Assembly: GCF_031085295.1 (NCBI RefSeq)
Contig: NZ_JAVFWO010000003.1
Coordinates: forward strand, 1 to 64,000
Source: Microbacterium psychrotolerans
GTDB taxonomy: Bacteria; Actinomycetota; Actinomycetes; Actinomycetales; Microbacteriaceae
Length of the DNA stretch: 64,000 nucleotides
Direction: 5' to 3'
Shown one piece after another: positions 18,187 to 27,292 of the stretch. A model generated the notes under the pieces. That model was not told the DNA's origin. It was given only the letters and a program-made list of their open reading frames with translations, and made no database searches. Position 1 is the stretch's first letter. Each line of letters starts with the position of its first letter. Made by a program: the position numbers and the translations under genes.

Positions 18187-19343
18187 CCGAGCCCACGAAC
18201 GACTCCGGTTTCGAGACCCGCGCGGTGCACGCCGGGCAGGCATTCGACCCGACCACCGGGGCCGTGATCCCGCCGGTGCACTTCTCCACGACCTATGCGC
18301 AGGACGGCATCGGCGGGCTCCGCGAGGGCTACGAGTACGGCCGCAGCGGCAACCCGACCCGCACCGCGCTCGAGACGCAGCTCGCCGCGCTCGAAGGCGG
18401 CGCGCACGCCCTGTCGTTCGCGTCGGGGCTGGCCGCCGAGGATGCGCTGCTGCGTGCGGCGCTCAAGCCCGGCGACGAGGTGCTGCTCGGCAACGACGTG
18501 TACGGCGGGACGTATCGCCTCATCGCCCGCGTGCTCGGGGCGTGGGGTGTCGGCATCCGCGTGGTCGACATGAGCGATCTCGACGCGGTGCGCACCGCGC
18601 TCGAGGAGCGACCGGCGCGCATCGTGTGGGTCGAGACGCCGAGCAACCCGCTGCTGCGCATCACCGACATCCGAGGTCTCGCGCGGCTCGGGCACGACGC
18701 CGGCGCCCTGGTCGTGGTCGACAACACGTTCGCGTCGCCCGCCCTGCAGCAGCCGCTGGCCTTCGGCGCCGACGTGGTGGTGCACTCGACGACGAAGTAC
18801 CTCGGCGGCCACTCCGACGTCGTCGGCGGTGCGCTGGTGCTCAACGACGATGCCCTGTACGGCGAGGCGAAGTTCCTGCAGTTCGCCGTCGGCGCCGTCT
18901 CCGGCCCCCTCGACGCGTGGCTCACGACCCGCGGCATCAAGACCCTCGCGCTGCGCATGCAGCGCCACAGCGAGAACGCCCAGGCGATCGCAGAGTTCCT
19001 GGCCGCGCATGACCGCGTCGCGCGGGTGTACTACCCGGGCCTGTCGTCGCATCCCGGGCACGAGCTGGCCGCCGCGCAGATGAGCGGGTTCGGCGGCATC
19101 GTCTCGGTCGCGCTGGCGGATGCCGCCTCCGCCCGCCGCTTCGCCGAGTCGACGCGCCTCTTCCAGCTGGCCGAGTCGCTCGGGGGCGTCGAGTCGCTCA
19201 TGAACTACCCGGACGAGATGACGCACGCCTCGGTGCGCGGCACCGAGCTCGCCGTCCCGCCCGAGGTGGTGCGGCTGTCGGTCGGCATCGAGTCGGTCGC
19301 CGACCTCCTCGGCGACCTCGACCAGGCCCTCGCCGGCCTCTGA
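18183..19343 (+). CDS. Cystathionine gamma-lyase / gamma-synthase
   Basis: A Cys/Met-metabolism PLP enzyme of 386 residues. Motifs are the N-terminal FETRAVHAGQAFDPTTGAV, YEYGRSGNPTRTALE, the cofactor Asp in LVVVDNTFASPALQQPL, and the PLP lysine in DVVVHSTTKYLGGHSDVVGG (about residue 206). The C-terminal SLGGVESLMNYPDEMTH is typical. Coupled to cystathionine beta-synthase by a four-base overlap, so a gamma-lyase giving cysteine is most likely. Gamma-synthases share this architecture, so sequence alone does not separate the two. Confidence 0.88.
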   Translation: MTEPTNDSGFETRAVHAGQAFDPTTGAVIPPVHFSTTYAQDGIGGLREGYEYGRSGNPTRTALETQLAALEGGAHALSFASGLAAEDALLRAALKPGDEVLLGNDVYGGTYRLIARVLGAWGVGIRVVDMSDLDAVRTALEERPARIVWVETPSNPLLRITDIRGLARLGHDAGALVVVDNTFASPALQQPLAFGADVVVHSTTKYLGGHSDVVGGALVLNDDALYGEAKFLQFAVGAVSGPLDAWLTTRGIKTLALRMQRHSENAQAIAEFLAAHDRVARVYYPGLSSHPGHELAAAQMSGFGGIVSVALADAASARRFAESTRLFQLAESLGGVESLMNYPDEMTHASVRGTELAVPPEVVRLSVGIESVADLLGDLDQALAGL

Positions 19344-19369
19344 CCGGAGGCGCGCCTAGGCTCGGAGGC

Positions 19370-21412
19370 ATGACCGCGCGCCCCGGCATCCGCTCCTCCG
19401 TCCTCGCGCAGCCGCTGCGGATCGGCGCCATCGAGGTGCCGAACCGCATCATGCAGACCGCGCACTCGAAGCAGTACTCCGACCGCGTCGAGTCCGACCG
19501 CGAGGCCGCGTACTACGTGCGACGTGCGCGGGGCGGCTGCGGGCTGTTCGTGGCCGGCAACCATTTCGTCCATCCGACAGGCTCGATCCGCGGCTTCGAG
19601 GACGCGTACCGTCCCGAGGGCGTCGCCGCCGCGAAGCGGATGACGGATGCCGTCCACGAAGCGGGCGCGAAGATCTTCGTGCAGCTCAACCACCACGGCG
19701 CGCAGGCGCAGCCCGACGGTCCCGACGGCCCCCGCGCGGTGTACGCGCCCTCGCGCGTCCTGTCCCCGTCGACGGCGCACGCTACCCGCGAGATGGATCG
19801 CGCCGACATCGCGGCCTTCGTCGACGGCTGGGCGCTGTCGGCCGCGCATGCGCGCGACGGCGGATTCGACGGCGTCGAGATCCACATGGCGCACGGCTAT
19901 CTGCTGCACCAGTTCCTCTCGCCGCTGTACAACGCCCGTGGCGACGAGTACGGCGGCGACCTCGAGGGGCGCACGCGGTTCCCGCGGGAGGTGCTGCGCG
20001 CCGTGCGGGAGCGCGTGGGCGACGACTTCACGGTCGGCATCCGCATCGTCGCGAACGAGTTCCATCCCGACGGCATCGACGGCGCCGGCATGCGCGAGGT
20101 CGTCGCGCGCCTGCGCGCAGAGGCCCGCGTGGACTTCCTCGACCTCGCGGCCGGCGGGTACCACAACGTGCACTACGTCTTCCCATCGTCGCCCATGCCG
20201 TACGCGTGGCTGCGCGACGACGTCGCCGCCATGAAGGCGGCGAACCCCGACCTCCCCGTGTTCGGCGTCGGCGCCGCGCGCTCGGTCGAGGACGCGGAGG
20301 AGGTCGTCGCCTCCGGCGTCGCCGACATGGTTGCGCTCACCCGCGCCCAGATCGCCGACCCCGACCTCGCGCGCAAGCTGATCGGGCTCGAACCGGTCGA
20401 CAGCCGCGAGCCCGGCATCCGTCACTGCATCCGCCTGAATCAGGGATGCCTCGGCCGCGGCAGCCGCGGACTCGCCATGTCGTGCACGGTCAACCCGCTC
20501 GCCGGTCGCGAGCTCGAGCGCGGTGAGCGTCCGCGGTCGTCGTCGCCGCAGCGGTGGATCGTCGTGGGCGGCGGGCCCGCCGGCATGCGCGCCGCCGTCG
20601 AGCTCGCCACCGACGGTCACGCCGTCACCCTCGTCGAGCGCGCGGACGAACTCGGCGGCCAGCTGCGCCTCGCCCGGCGCGTGCCGGGGCGCGAGAGCGT
20701 CGGGCTGCTCGTGGACGACCTCGAGCGCGACCTGGCGGCCGCCGGCGTCACGGTGCGTCTCGGGGTCGAGGCGGACGCCGACCTGCTGCGCGCCGAGGGC
20801 GCGGACGGCATCGTGGTCGCGACCGGCGCCGTCGCCCCGGTCGCCACGTCGCTCGCGCTCGGCGGCGCGTATTCCCGAGGCTTCCCCGCCGAGGGCACGA
20901 CCGATGCGTTCGCGGCCGTGGCCCCCGCGGCGGCCGGAGCGCCGCTCGGCCGACGGATCGCGGTGGTGGATGCCGACGGCACGGCGTACGCCGCCGGGAT
21001 CGTGCTGACCCTCCTCGAACGCGTCGACGAGCTCGAGCTCGTGACGCCGTTCGAGACGGTGTTCCCGCACATCGGCGCCGGATACGACCGGCCGCTGCTG
21101 CTCGAGCGCCTGGGCGCGCACGGCGGGTTCCAGCGCCGCCCGGCGCACCTCGTGGAGGGGATCGAGCCTGGCGCCGTGACGGTGCGAGACACGCTGACAG
21201 GTGCTGTGGAGATGATTCCTGGCGTCGACGCGGTGGTGGCCGTCGAGCCGCGTGCGTCGGTCGGCATCCCGGGCCTCGTCACAGCCGCACCAGCCGCACC
21301 GCGCGTGGTGACCATCGGCGATGCGTTCGCACCGCGCACGATCGACGCGGCGGTCTTCGAGGCCGTCGAGCTCGCGTACGACGTCGCCGGGCTGGCGACG
21401 CTGCGCGGCTGA
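19370..21412 (+). CDS. Old-yellow-enzyme-type NADH:flavin oxidoreductase with FAD/NAD(P) domain
   Basis: A two-domain reductase of 680 residues in the 2,4-dienoyl-CoA reductase / trimethylamine dehydrogenase family. The N-terminal FMN TIM barrel (about 1-350) has QLNHHGAQAQ and GFDGVEIHMAHGYLLHQFLSP. The C-terminal domain begins with the dinucleotide fold WIVVGGGPAGMRAAVELA. Family members bind a 4Fe-4S cluster with C-x2-C-x3-C-x11-C. Here the segment reads HCIRLNQGCLG followed by SCTVNP: the second cysteine is Leu (codon CTG). The cluster may be altered or absent. The substrate is unknown. Confidence 0.82.
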   Translation: MTARPGIRSSVLAQPLRIGAIEVPNRIMQTAHSKQYSDRVESDREAAYYVRRARGGCGLFVAGNHFVHPTGSIRGFEDAYRPEGVAAAKRMTDAVHEAGAKIFVQLNHHGAQAQPDGPDGPRAVYAPSRVLSPSTAHATREMDRADIAAFVDGWALSAAHARDGGFDGVEIHMAHGYLLHQFLSPLYNARGDEYGGDLEGRTRFPREVLRAVRERVGDDFTVGIRIVANEFHPDGIDGAGMREVVARLRAEARVDFLDLAAGGYHNVHYVFPSSPMPYAWLRDDVAAMKAANPDLPVFGVGAARSVEDAEEVVASGVADMVALTRAQIADPDLARKLIGLEPVDSREPGIRHCIRLNQGCLGRGSRGLAMSCTVNPLAGRELERGERPRSSSPQRWIVVGGGPAGMRAAVELATDGHAVTLVERADELGGQLRLARRVPGRESVGLLVDDLERDLAAAGVTVRLGVEADADLLRAEGADGIVVATGAVAPVATSLALGGAYSRGFPAEGTTDAFAAVAPAAAGAPLGRRIAVVDADGTAYAAGIVLTLLERVDELELVTPFETVFPHIGAGYDRPLLLERLGAHGGFQRRPAHLVEGIEPGAVTVRDTLTGAVEMIPGVDAVVAVEPRASVGIPGLVTAAPAAPRVVTIGDAFAPRTIDAAVFEAVELAYDVAGLATLRG

Positions 21413-21449
21413 AGCCGGGCCCCGCGAGGCCGGTGGCTACGCTGGGCGC

Positions 21450-23009
21450 GTGGACCCCATCACCGCAACCCTCGTCATCCTGGTGCTCGCGGTGATCGCC
21501 TTCGTGAGCAACCGCGTGCCCATCGGGATCGTCGCGATCGGCGTCGCGCTGGCTCTGTTCTTCACCGGCGTCCTCACGCTCCCGGAGGCCCTGGCAGGAT
21601 TCGGCGATCCGACCGTGCTGTTCATCGCCGCGCTGTTCGTCGTGAGCGAGGCTTTGGACGCCACGGGCGTCACCGCCTGGGCGGGGCAGAAGGTGATCGG
21701 CAGCGCGGGTACCAAGCGAACCACGCTGGTCGTGGTGATCGCGCTGCTCGTGGCCGGGCTGACGGCGCTCATCAGCATCAACGGTGCGGTCGCCGCCCTG
21801 CTCCCGCTCGTGGTCGTGGTCGCGGCTCGTGCCGGCATCGCGTCGTCGAAGCTGCTCATGCCGCTCGCGTTCGCGGCATCCGCGGGCTCGCTGCTCCTGC
21901 TCACCGGCACGCCGGTCAACATCATCGTGTCGGAGTTCGCCGTCGGCGCGGGCGGGCGGGAGTTCGGGTTCTTCGAATTCGCGCTCGTCGGCATCCCGGT
22001 GCTCCTCGGCACCGTCGTGATCCTGCTCCTCGGGGGGCGACTCGTGCCGGAGCGGAAGGGCGCGCTCATGCCCGTCGACCTCGTACGGCACGCGCGGATG
22101 CTGCGCCGGCAGTATTCGCTGACGCTCGACACCGGCATGCTCCTCGGCCCGAACACCGGAGTGACCGAGGTCGTCGTGGCGCCACGGTCGCCGCTGATCG
22201 GCGAGCGGGTGTGCGCCGGGATGACGACGCCCGACGGTGACCTCGTCGTGCTGGCGGCGAGACGGGGCGACGAGCACCTCAAGGGCACCGAGTTCATTGT
22301 GCAGTCCGGTGACGCCCTGCTGCTCCAGGGGGCGTGGGACGACCTCACGCGGCGGACGCAGGACCCCGGCGTGCTCGTGGTCGACGACCCGGCGCAGCTT
22401 CGCCGGTCGGTTCCGCTCGGGCGCGGCGCGAAGCGCGCCATCGGCATCCTTCTGGCGATGATCGTGCTGCTCGCAACCGGGCTCGTGCCGCCGGCAGTGG
22501 CCGCACTGCTCGCGGCGTGCGCGCTCGTGCTCACCCGCACGGTCACCGCCACCGCGGCGTATCACGCGATCTCGTGGACGACCGTAGTACTCATCGCCGG
22601 CATGATCCCGCTGTCGACGGCATTCATCAGCACCGGCACGGCCGATCTGATCGCGGAGGGGTTGCTGTCCATGCTCGGCGACGCCGGCCCCCACGTCGCG
22701 CTGCTCGCGCTGTGCGGGGTCACGCTGGTGCTCGGCCAGCTCATCAGCAACACGGCGACGGTGCTCATCGTCGCGCCGATCGCCATCTCGGTCGCCCATG
22801 CGCTGGACCTGTCGGTGCAGCCCTTCATGATGGCGCTCGCCGTAGCGGGTGCGGCGGCGTTCCTCACGCCCATCGCGACGCCCGCGAACCTCATGGTGAT
22901 GGAGCCGGCGGGCTACCGGTTCGGCGACTACTGGAAGCTGGGGCTGCCGCTCGCGCTGTTCTTCCTCGCGGCCGCGGTCCTCTACGTGCCGCTGATCTGG
23001 CCGTTCTAG
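21450..23009 (+). CDS. SLC13-family anion permease with central TrkA-C domain
   Basis: 519 residues from GTG 21450. Hydrophobic helices fill the N-terminal part (LVILVLAVIAFVSNRVPIG onward) and the C-terminal part. A soluble RCK_C/TrkA-C-like stretch (about residues 225-310, TEVVVAPRSPLIGERV) lies between, the architecture of divalent anion/sodium symporters such as sulfate permeases. Signature segments are GSLLLLTGTPVNIIVSEFAVG and AFLTPIATPANLMVMEPAGY. Position beside sulfur genes makes sulfate or an organic sulfur anion a plausible substrate (inference). Confidence 0.82.
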   Translation: MDPITATLVILVLAVIAFVSNRVPIGIVAIGVALALFFTGVLTLPEALAGFGDPTVLFIAALFVVSEALDATGVTAWAGQKVIGSAGTKRTTLVVVIALLVAGLTALISINGAVAALLPLVVVVAARAGIASSKLLMPLAFAASAGSLLLLTGTPVNIIVSEFAVGAGGREFGFFEFALVGIPVLLGTVVILLLGGRLVPERKGALMPVDLVRHARMLRRQYSLTLDTGMLLGPNTGVTEVVVAPRSPLIGERVCAGMTTPDGDLVVLAARRGDEHLKGTEFIVQSGDALLLQGAWDDLTRRTQDPGVLVVDDPAQLRRSVPLGRGAKRAIGILLAMIVLLATGLVPPAVAALLAACALVLTRTVTATAAYHAISWTTVVLIAGMIPLSTAFISTGTADLIAEGLLSMLGDAGPHVALLALCGVTLVLGQLISNTATVLIVAPIAISVAHALDLSVQPFMMALAVAGAAAFLTPIATPANLMVMEPAGYRFGDYWKLGLPLALFFLAAAVLYVPLIWPF

Positions 23010-23074
23010 CCGTTCGCTCGCCCGTCGCGATCCGCGGATCGACATCGCAGACCGCGACGGGGAGCACCTGGTGC

Positions 23075-23111
23075 GCGATGCCCCGGCGGCTCGGGTCAGC
23101 CGGGGCGTCGC
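23075..23111. terminator. Bidirectional terminator between permease and SDR gene
   Basis: GCGATGCCCCGGC and GCCGGGGCGTCGC pair over 13 bases with one G-U, loop 11 bases. It lies between convergent stops. Confidence 0.7.
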
Positions 23112-23117
23112 GGGTTG

Positions 23118-24149
23118 TTACGCGGCCGACCAGCCGCCGTCGCTGGCGAGGTTCTGGCCGTTGACGTTGACGCCGTCGTCGCTCAGCAGGAACGTGATCG
23201 ACGCGGCAAGGCGGTCGGGGGTCACCGGCGGGACCATCACCGACATGCCCGTCCGGACGCGATCGGCGCCCAGCGGCGAGTTGAACTTCGCCTCGATGTT
23301 GGTGATCACCGCGCCCGGTGCGACTGCGTTGACACGGATGCCGCTCGGGCCGTACATGAACGCGCTCGACTTGGTGAGGCCGACGACGGCGTGCTTCGAT
23401 GCGGTGTACGCGGCGCCGGCGGCCGAGCCGCGGAGGGATGCCTCGGACGAGGTGTTCACGATCGAGCCGCTGCCCTGCGCGAGCATGGCGGGGATGACGG
23501 CGCGCATGAGCTTCATCGTGCCGGTGACGTTCACGCGGAACACGCGATCCCAGACGGCGTCGGTGACGTCGCCCACGGGGGTCATGTCGTCCATGATCCC
23601 GGCGATGTTGGCCAGGCCGTCGATCCTGCCGCCGGCCGACTCGATGATGCGGGCGACGCCCTCGTCGTCGGTGATGTCGGCGGTGAGCGCCACGACATCG
23701 GCGCCCGCGTGCGCCGCGACGAACTCGTCGAGGCGCTCCTGGCTGACGTCGACGGCGATCACGCGACCGCCCTCGCGGGCGACCCGCGAGGCGGTGGCAC
23801 GGCCGATACCCGAGCCGGCGCCGGTGACGATGACCGTCTGGCCCGTGAAGCGACCCGCGGTGACCTTCTCGGCCCACTCCGCCTTCGGGGTCTCGTCGGC
23901 GCCGGCAACGGCATCCGGAACCCCGTCGGGGTTGACCTGAGCGATCAGGGCGTCGAGCGCGGCCTGCGGAAAGGCGCCGCCGCTCATCGCGACGAGGTTC
24001 GAGATCGGGAGTGAGGCGATGGGGCTGAGCGCCTCCGCGCTCTGGCCGCCCTGGGCGAGCAGACCGCGCAGCGCGGCGCCGCCGGCCGGGTCGTCGAGCC
24101 ATGACTGGATGCTGGAGGCTCCGGTGAGGGGAGCGGTGGTGGTGCTCAT
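23118..24149 (-). CDS. Short-chain dehydrogenase/reductase with N-terminal extension
   Basis: 343 residues from the ATG at 24149 (MSTTTAPLTG). The first 90 or so residues are an Ala-rich helical extension of unknown use. A classical SDR domain follows: cofactor motif IVTGAGSGIGRATA, NIAGIMDDM (the NNAG position reads NIAG), and the catalytic Ser and Tyr-x3-Lys in NTSSEASLRGSAAGAAYTASKHAV. The C-terminal end is a typical dimer segment. Divergent from a TetR gene with a palindrome (24222-24243) between, so probably induced by a substrate sensed by that regulator. The alcohol or ketone substrate is unknown. Confidence 0.88.
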   Translation of the reverse strand: MSTTTAPLTGASSIQSWLDDPAGGAALRGLLAQGGQSAEALSPIASLPISNLVAMSGGAFPQAALDALIAQVNPDGVPDAVAGADETPKAEWAEKVTAGRFTGQTVIVTGAGSGIGRATASRVAREGGRVIAVDVSQERLDEFVAAHAGADVVALTADITDDEGVARIIESAGGRIDGLANIAGIMDDMTPVGDVTDAVWDRVFRVNVTGTMKLMRAVIPAMLAQGSGSIVNTSSEASLRGSAAGAAYTASKHAVVGLTKSSAFMYGPSGIRVNAVAPGAVITNIEAKFNSPLGADRVRTGMSVMVPPVTPDRLAASITFLLSDDGVNVNGQNLASDGGWSAA

Positions 24150-24221
24150 GGGCGTTCTTCCCTTTCTTCGTGCATGCATCGGGACTGCGTGTCCGGGATG
24201 AGGGTCCTTCGGGGCGGCTCC

Positions 24222-24243
24222 TACCGGACATCTTTGTCCGGTA
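24222..24243. promoter_or_regulatory. TetR-type operator TACCGGACA-N4-TGTCCGGTA
   Basis: Nine-base perfect arms with a TCTT spacer lie in the gap between the SDR gene and the TetR gene. An additional GTGTCCGGGA half-site is present at about 24189-24198. Confidence 0.7.
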
Positions 24244-24256
24244 CTAGGCTACACCC

Positions 24257-24832
24257 GTGCCCAGCACCGCATCCCCCCGTGCGCACCCCCGCCAGAATCG
24301 CGGCCCCGCCGCCGCCGCCGACAACCGTCGCGCCCTCATCGCCGCCGCGCGCGAGGTCTACGCCGAAGGCGGCCTCGGTGCGCCCTTCAGCGCCGTCGCC
24401 AAGCGCGCGGGGGTGGGCCAGGGCAGCCTCTACCGCCACTTCCCCGACCGCACGGCGCTCGCCGTCGCCGTGTTCGAAGACAACGTGCGCGACCTCGAGG
24501 AGTTCACGTCGGCCCCCGAGCGGACGGTCGACGACCTGCTGGACCGCGTCGTCGACCAGGTGGTCGTCTCGACCGCGTTCATCGAGCTCATCACCGCCGA
24601 TCTCACCGACACGCGGGTGGCCGTGCTCGGAGCCCGGTTCCAGGCCCTGGTGGAGCGTCTCGTCGCGCGCGATCGCGCCGCGGGCCGCATCGGAAGCCAC
24701 ATCGAAACCGACGACGTGACGCTGGCGGCCGGCATGCTCGCGACCGAGCTCGCCCGCGCCGACAGCGCGCAGCGACCTGCCGTCGCGCGACGTGCCCGAG
24801 CGCTCTTCGCCGCTGCATTCGCTCCGCGGTGA
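24257..24832 (+). CDS. TetR-family transcriptional regulator of the SDR gene
   Basis: 191 residues from GTG 24257. The HTH is at about 20-66 (ALIAAAREVYAEGGLGAPFSAVAKRAGVGQGSLYRHFPDRTALAVAVF), followed by a C-terminal helical ligand domain with ELITADLTDTRVAVLGARF. The palindrome at 24222-24243 is 13 bases upstream of its start and faces the SDR gene, the usual local-repressor layout. Confidence 0.9.
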   Translation: MPSTASPRAHPRQNRGPAAAADNRRALIAAAREVYAEGGLGAPFSAVAKRAGVGQGSLYRHFPDRTALAVAVFEDNVRDLEEFTSAPERTVDDLLDRVVDQVVVSTAFIELITADLTDTRVAVLGARFQALVERLVARDRAAGRIGSHIETDDVTLAAGMLATELARADSAQRPAVARRARALFAAAFAPR

Positions 24833-24852
24833 TGCGGCACTAGGCTCCTGCC

Positions 24853-25179
24853 ATGGGACGGTTCATCTACGACACGAACGCCAACTCGGTGGACATCGAC
24901 GACCGCACGCTGGCCCACCTGCGCATCGTCATGATGAACAAGCTGCGCCGCTCCGAACCCTTCATGTTCGACGTCGAGATCGGCGACGGCAGCGGTCGGC
25001 GCAGCTTCTGGATCCACCCTTCTGTGCCGATCCAGTTCCACTTCTTCGGCAGCCGTCAGCCGCGCATCAACCGCCGCTGGGTCGAGGAGCTGATGCTCGC
25101 GGCGAGCGGACCGAGCGGGCTCACGATCCTCCCCGAGCCCTCCGAGGAAGACGAGTCGTCGCAGCCCGAGCCCGCTTGA
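24853..25179 (+). CDS. Small conserved Microbacteriaceae protein (DUF7882-like)
   Basis: 108 residues with the pattern MGRFIYDTN, ALAHLRIVMMNKLRRSEPF-like core, SFWIHPSVPIQFHFFG and RRWVEELMLAA. The length and motif match a small protein family common in Microbacteriaceae (I recall it as DUF7882, sometimes miscalled ATP-dependent DNA ligase). It has no ligase motif. A single beta-rich domain with an acidic tail is expected. A paralogue (25219-25674) lies just downstream on the other strand. Function unknown. Confidence 0.75.
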   Translation: MGRFIYDTNANSVDIDDRTLAHLRIVMMNKLRRSEPFMFDVEIGDGSGRRSFWIHPSVPIQFHFFGSRQPRINRRWVEELMLAASGPSGLTILPEPSEEDESSQPEPA

Positions 25180-25218
25180 GGGGTGCCTGCCGACGTCCCC
25201 CGGCGCGCCGCGTCGTGC

Positions 25219-25674
25219 CTACGAGGAGACGTCGTCGGCTGTCACCTCGGTGCCACCGACGGTGAGGCGGTCGACGTCGATGTGCTCCACGTCGACCTTG
25301 CCGAGCGACACGTCCACCGCTCCGCCCTCGATGGCCGCCGCTCCTGCGCCCTCGGCCACCGGCACGGGGCCGGTGTCGAAGTGCTCTGCGACCAGCAGGA
25401 TGCCGCCGGTCGAGCTGGCGGAGTTCGCGAGCTCTTCGATCCACTCGCGGCTGAGCTGCGCCGGCTCGGGGTCGTCGAAGACGAATCGGAGGGGGATCGA
25501 CGGGTGCAGCCAGATCGTGCTGCGCCCGCGGGGCTGATCGTCGGGGTGGGTCCACGAGACGGTGAAGCTCTCATCGCGTCGGAGCTTGGTCGCAATCACG
25601 ACCTTGAGGTGCGCCAATGCGCGGTCCTCGATATGGATCGGCATCGCGCCGCCGCCGTAGTAGATCGTGCCCAC
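25219..25674 (-). CDS. Paralogue of the small DUF7882-like protein with a C-terminal extension
   Basis: 151 residues. The first 95 residues align with the 24853-25179 product: MGTIYYGGG, ALAHLKVVIATKLRRDESF, TIWLHPSIPLRFVF, REWIEELANSA. An extra 50-residue tail is rich in Ala, Gly, Val and Asp. It is convergent with its paralogue, only 39 bases away. The pair looks like an old tandem duplication followed by inversion, or two family members recruited together. Function unknown. Confidence 0.75.
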   Translation of the reverse strand: MGTIYYGGGAMPIHIEDRALAHLKVVIATKLRRDESFTVSWTHPDDQPRGRSTIWLHPSIPLRFVFDDPEPAQLSREWIEELANSASSTGGILLVAEHFDTGPVPVAEGAGAAAIEGGAVDVSLGKVDVEHIDVDRLTVGGTEVTADDVSS

Positions 25675-25711
25675 GGGCCAACAATAACCCTCGAAACCGC
25701 GCGCCGATGCC

Positions 25712-27133
25712 TCAGAGTCGCGTCCACGCCTCCGTGAGCACGCCGCGGAGGATCTGCTCGATCTCGTCGAACTCCTTCGGGCCCACCGTCAGGGGCGGCG
25801 CGAGCTGGATGACGGGGTCGCCACGGTCGTCGGCGCGGCAGTAGAGGCCGGCATCGAAGAGCGCCTTGGAGAGGAACCCGCGCAGCAGCCGCTCGGACTC
25901 GTCGTCGTCGAAGGTCTCCTTCGTCGCCTTGTCCTTGACGAGCTCGATCCCGAAGAAGTAGCCGTCGCCGCGCACGTCGCCGACGATGGGCAGGTCGTTG
26001 AGCTTCTCGAGAGTCGACCGGAACACCGGCGAGTACTCGCGCACCCGCTCGTTGAGGCCCTCCTCCTCGAAGATGTCGAGGTTCTCGAGCGCGACCGCCG
26101 CCGACACCGGGTGACCGCCGAACGTGTAGCCGTGGTAGAACGCGCGGTCGCCGTGGGCGAAGGGCTCGTAGATGCGGTCGCTGACGATGGTCGCACCGAT
26201 CGGCGAGTAGCCGCTGGTCATCGCCTTGGCGCACGTGATCATGTCGGGAACGTAGCCGTACGCGTCGCACGCGAACATGTGGCCGATGCGGCCGAAGGCG
26301 CAGATGACCTCGTCCGAGACGAGCAGCACGTCGTACTTGTCGCAGATCTGGCGCACCCGCTGGAAGTATCCGGGAGGCGGCGGGAAGCAGCCGCCCGAGT
26401 TCTGCACCGGCTCGAGGAAGACCGCCGCCACGGTGTCGGGACCTTCGAAGAGGATCATCTCCTCGATGCGGTCCGCCGCCCAGACGCCGAAGGTCTCGAG
26501 GTTGTCCGCCGGCGCGCCCATATCGGCGGCGCGATAGAAGTTGGTGTTCGGCACCCGGAAGCCTCCCGGCGTGACCGGCTCGAACATCGACTTCATGGCC
26601 GGGATGCCGGTGATCGCCAGGGCGCCCTGCGGGGTGCCGTGGTACGCGACCGAGCGTGAGATGACCTTGTGCTTGGTGGGCTGGCCCTGGATCTTCCAGT
26701 AGTACTTGGCGAGCTTGAACGCAGTCTCGACGGCTTCGCCGCCGCCGGTGGAGAAGAACACCTTGTTGAGGTCGCCGGGCGCGTAGTCGGCCAGACGGTC
26801 GGCCAGCTCGATGGCGGCGGGGTGCGCATACGACCAGATCGGGAAGAAGGCGAGCTGCTCGGCCTGCGTGGCCGCGACCTCCGCGAGGCGCCGGCGGCCG
26901 TGACCGGCGGCCACGACGAACAGGCCGGCGAGACCGTCGATGTACTGCTTGCCCTGGGAGTCCCAGATGTGGTGGCCCTCGCCCTTGACGATGATCGGGA
27001 CGCCGGGGCCGTCCGTCATCACCGACTGGCGGGCGAAGTGCATCCACAGGTGGTCTTTCGCCATCTGCTGCAGCTCGGATTCGCTCCTCGCGGCGCGGTC
27101 GGTGCGGGCGTGGCGTTCGGTCGAGATCGACAT
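25712..27133 (-). CDS. Class III PLP-dependent aminotransferase (omega-amine type)
   Basis: 473 residues. The PLP-lysine region is DMITCAKAMTSGYSPIGATIVSD (about residue 290), with the Asp of the cofactor ring in LLVSDEVICAFGRIGHMF. VFFSTGGGEAVETAFKLAKYYW and FYHGYTFGGHPVSAAVALEN are diagnostic for beta-alanine/putrescine/omega-amine:pyruvate transaminases. It is a single gene; the next gene upstream encodes a LacI regulator on the same strand behind a hairpin-rich spacer. The preferred amine cannot be read from sequence; putrescine-type diamines are one possibility. Confidence 0.87.
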   Translation of the reverse strand: MSISTERHARTDRAARSESELQQMAKDHLWMHFARQSVMTDGPGVPIIVKGEGHHIWDSQGKQYIDGLAGLFVVAAGHGRRRLAEVAATQAEQLAFFPIWSYAHPAAIELADRLADYAPGDLNKVFFSTGGGEAVETAFKLAKYYWKIQGQPTKHKVISRSVAYHGTPQGALAITGIPAMKSMFEPVTPGGFRVPNTNFYRAADMGAPADNLETFGVWAADRIEEMILFEGPDTVAAVFLEPVQNSGGCFPPPPGYFQRVRQICDKYDVLLVSDEVICAFGRIGHMFACDAYGYVPDMITCAKAMTSGYSPIGATIVSDRIYEPFAHGDRAFYHGYTFGGHPVSAAVALENLDIFEEEGLNERVREYSPVFRSTLEKLNDLPIVGDVRGDGYFFGIELVKDKATKETFDDDESERLLRGFLSKALFDAGLYCRADDRGDPVIQLAPPLTVGPKEFDEIEQILRGVLTEAWTRL

Positions 27134-27185
27134 GGGGAGCCTTCCGTCGGACGTGCTCCCACGCTACTCGGGTGTCCCGCGCGCG

Positions 27186-27205
27186 CGGACGGGACGTTTC
27201 GTCCG
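27186..27205. promoter_or_regulatory. Short inverted repeat upstream of the aminotransferase gene
   Basis: CGGACG-N8-CGTCCG lies about 55-70 bases upstream of the aminotransferase ATG. It is a possible operator, with low certainty. The rest of 27134-27292 holds no gene I can support. Confidence 0.3.
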
Positions 27206-27292
27206 GTTCGGATGCCGCAGTCGCCGGTCCGTCCGGACTCCCGGGGTCTCCGGCATCCATCGTCCTTCGGGTGGTTTGGGGCGCGGCAGTGA

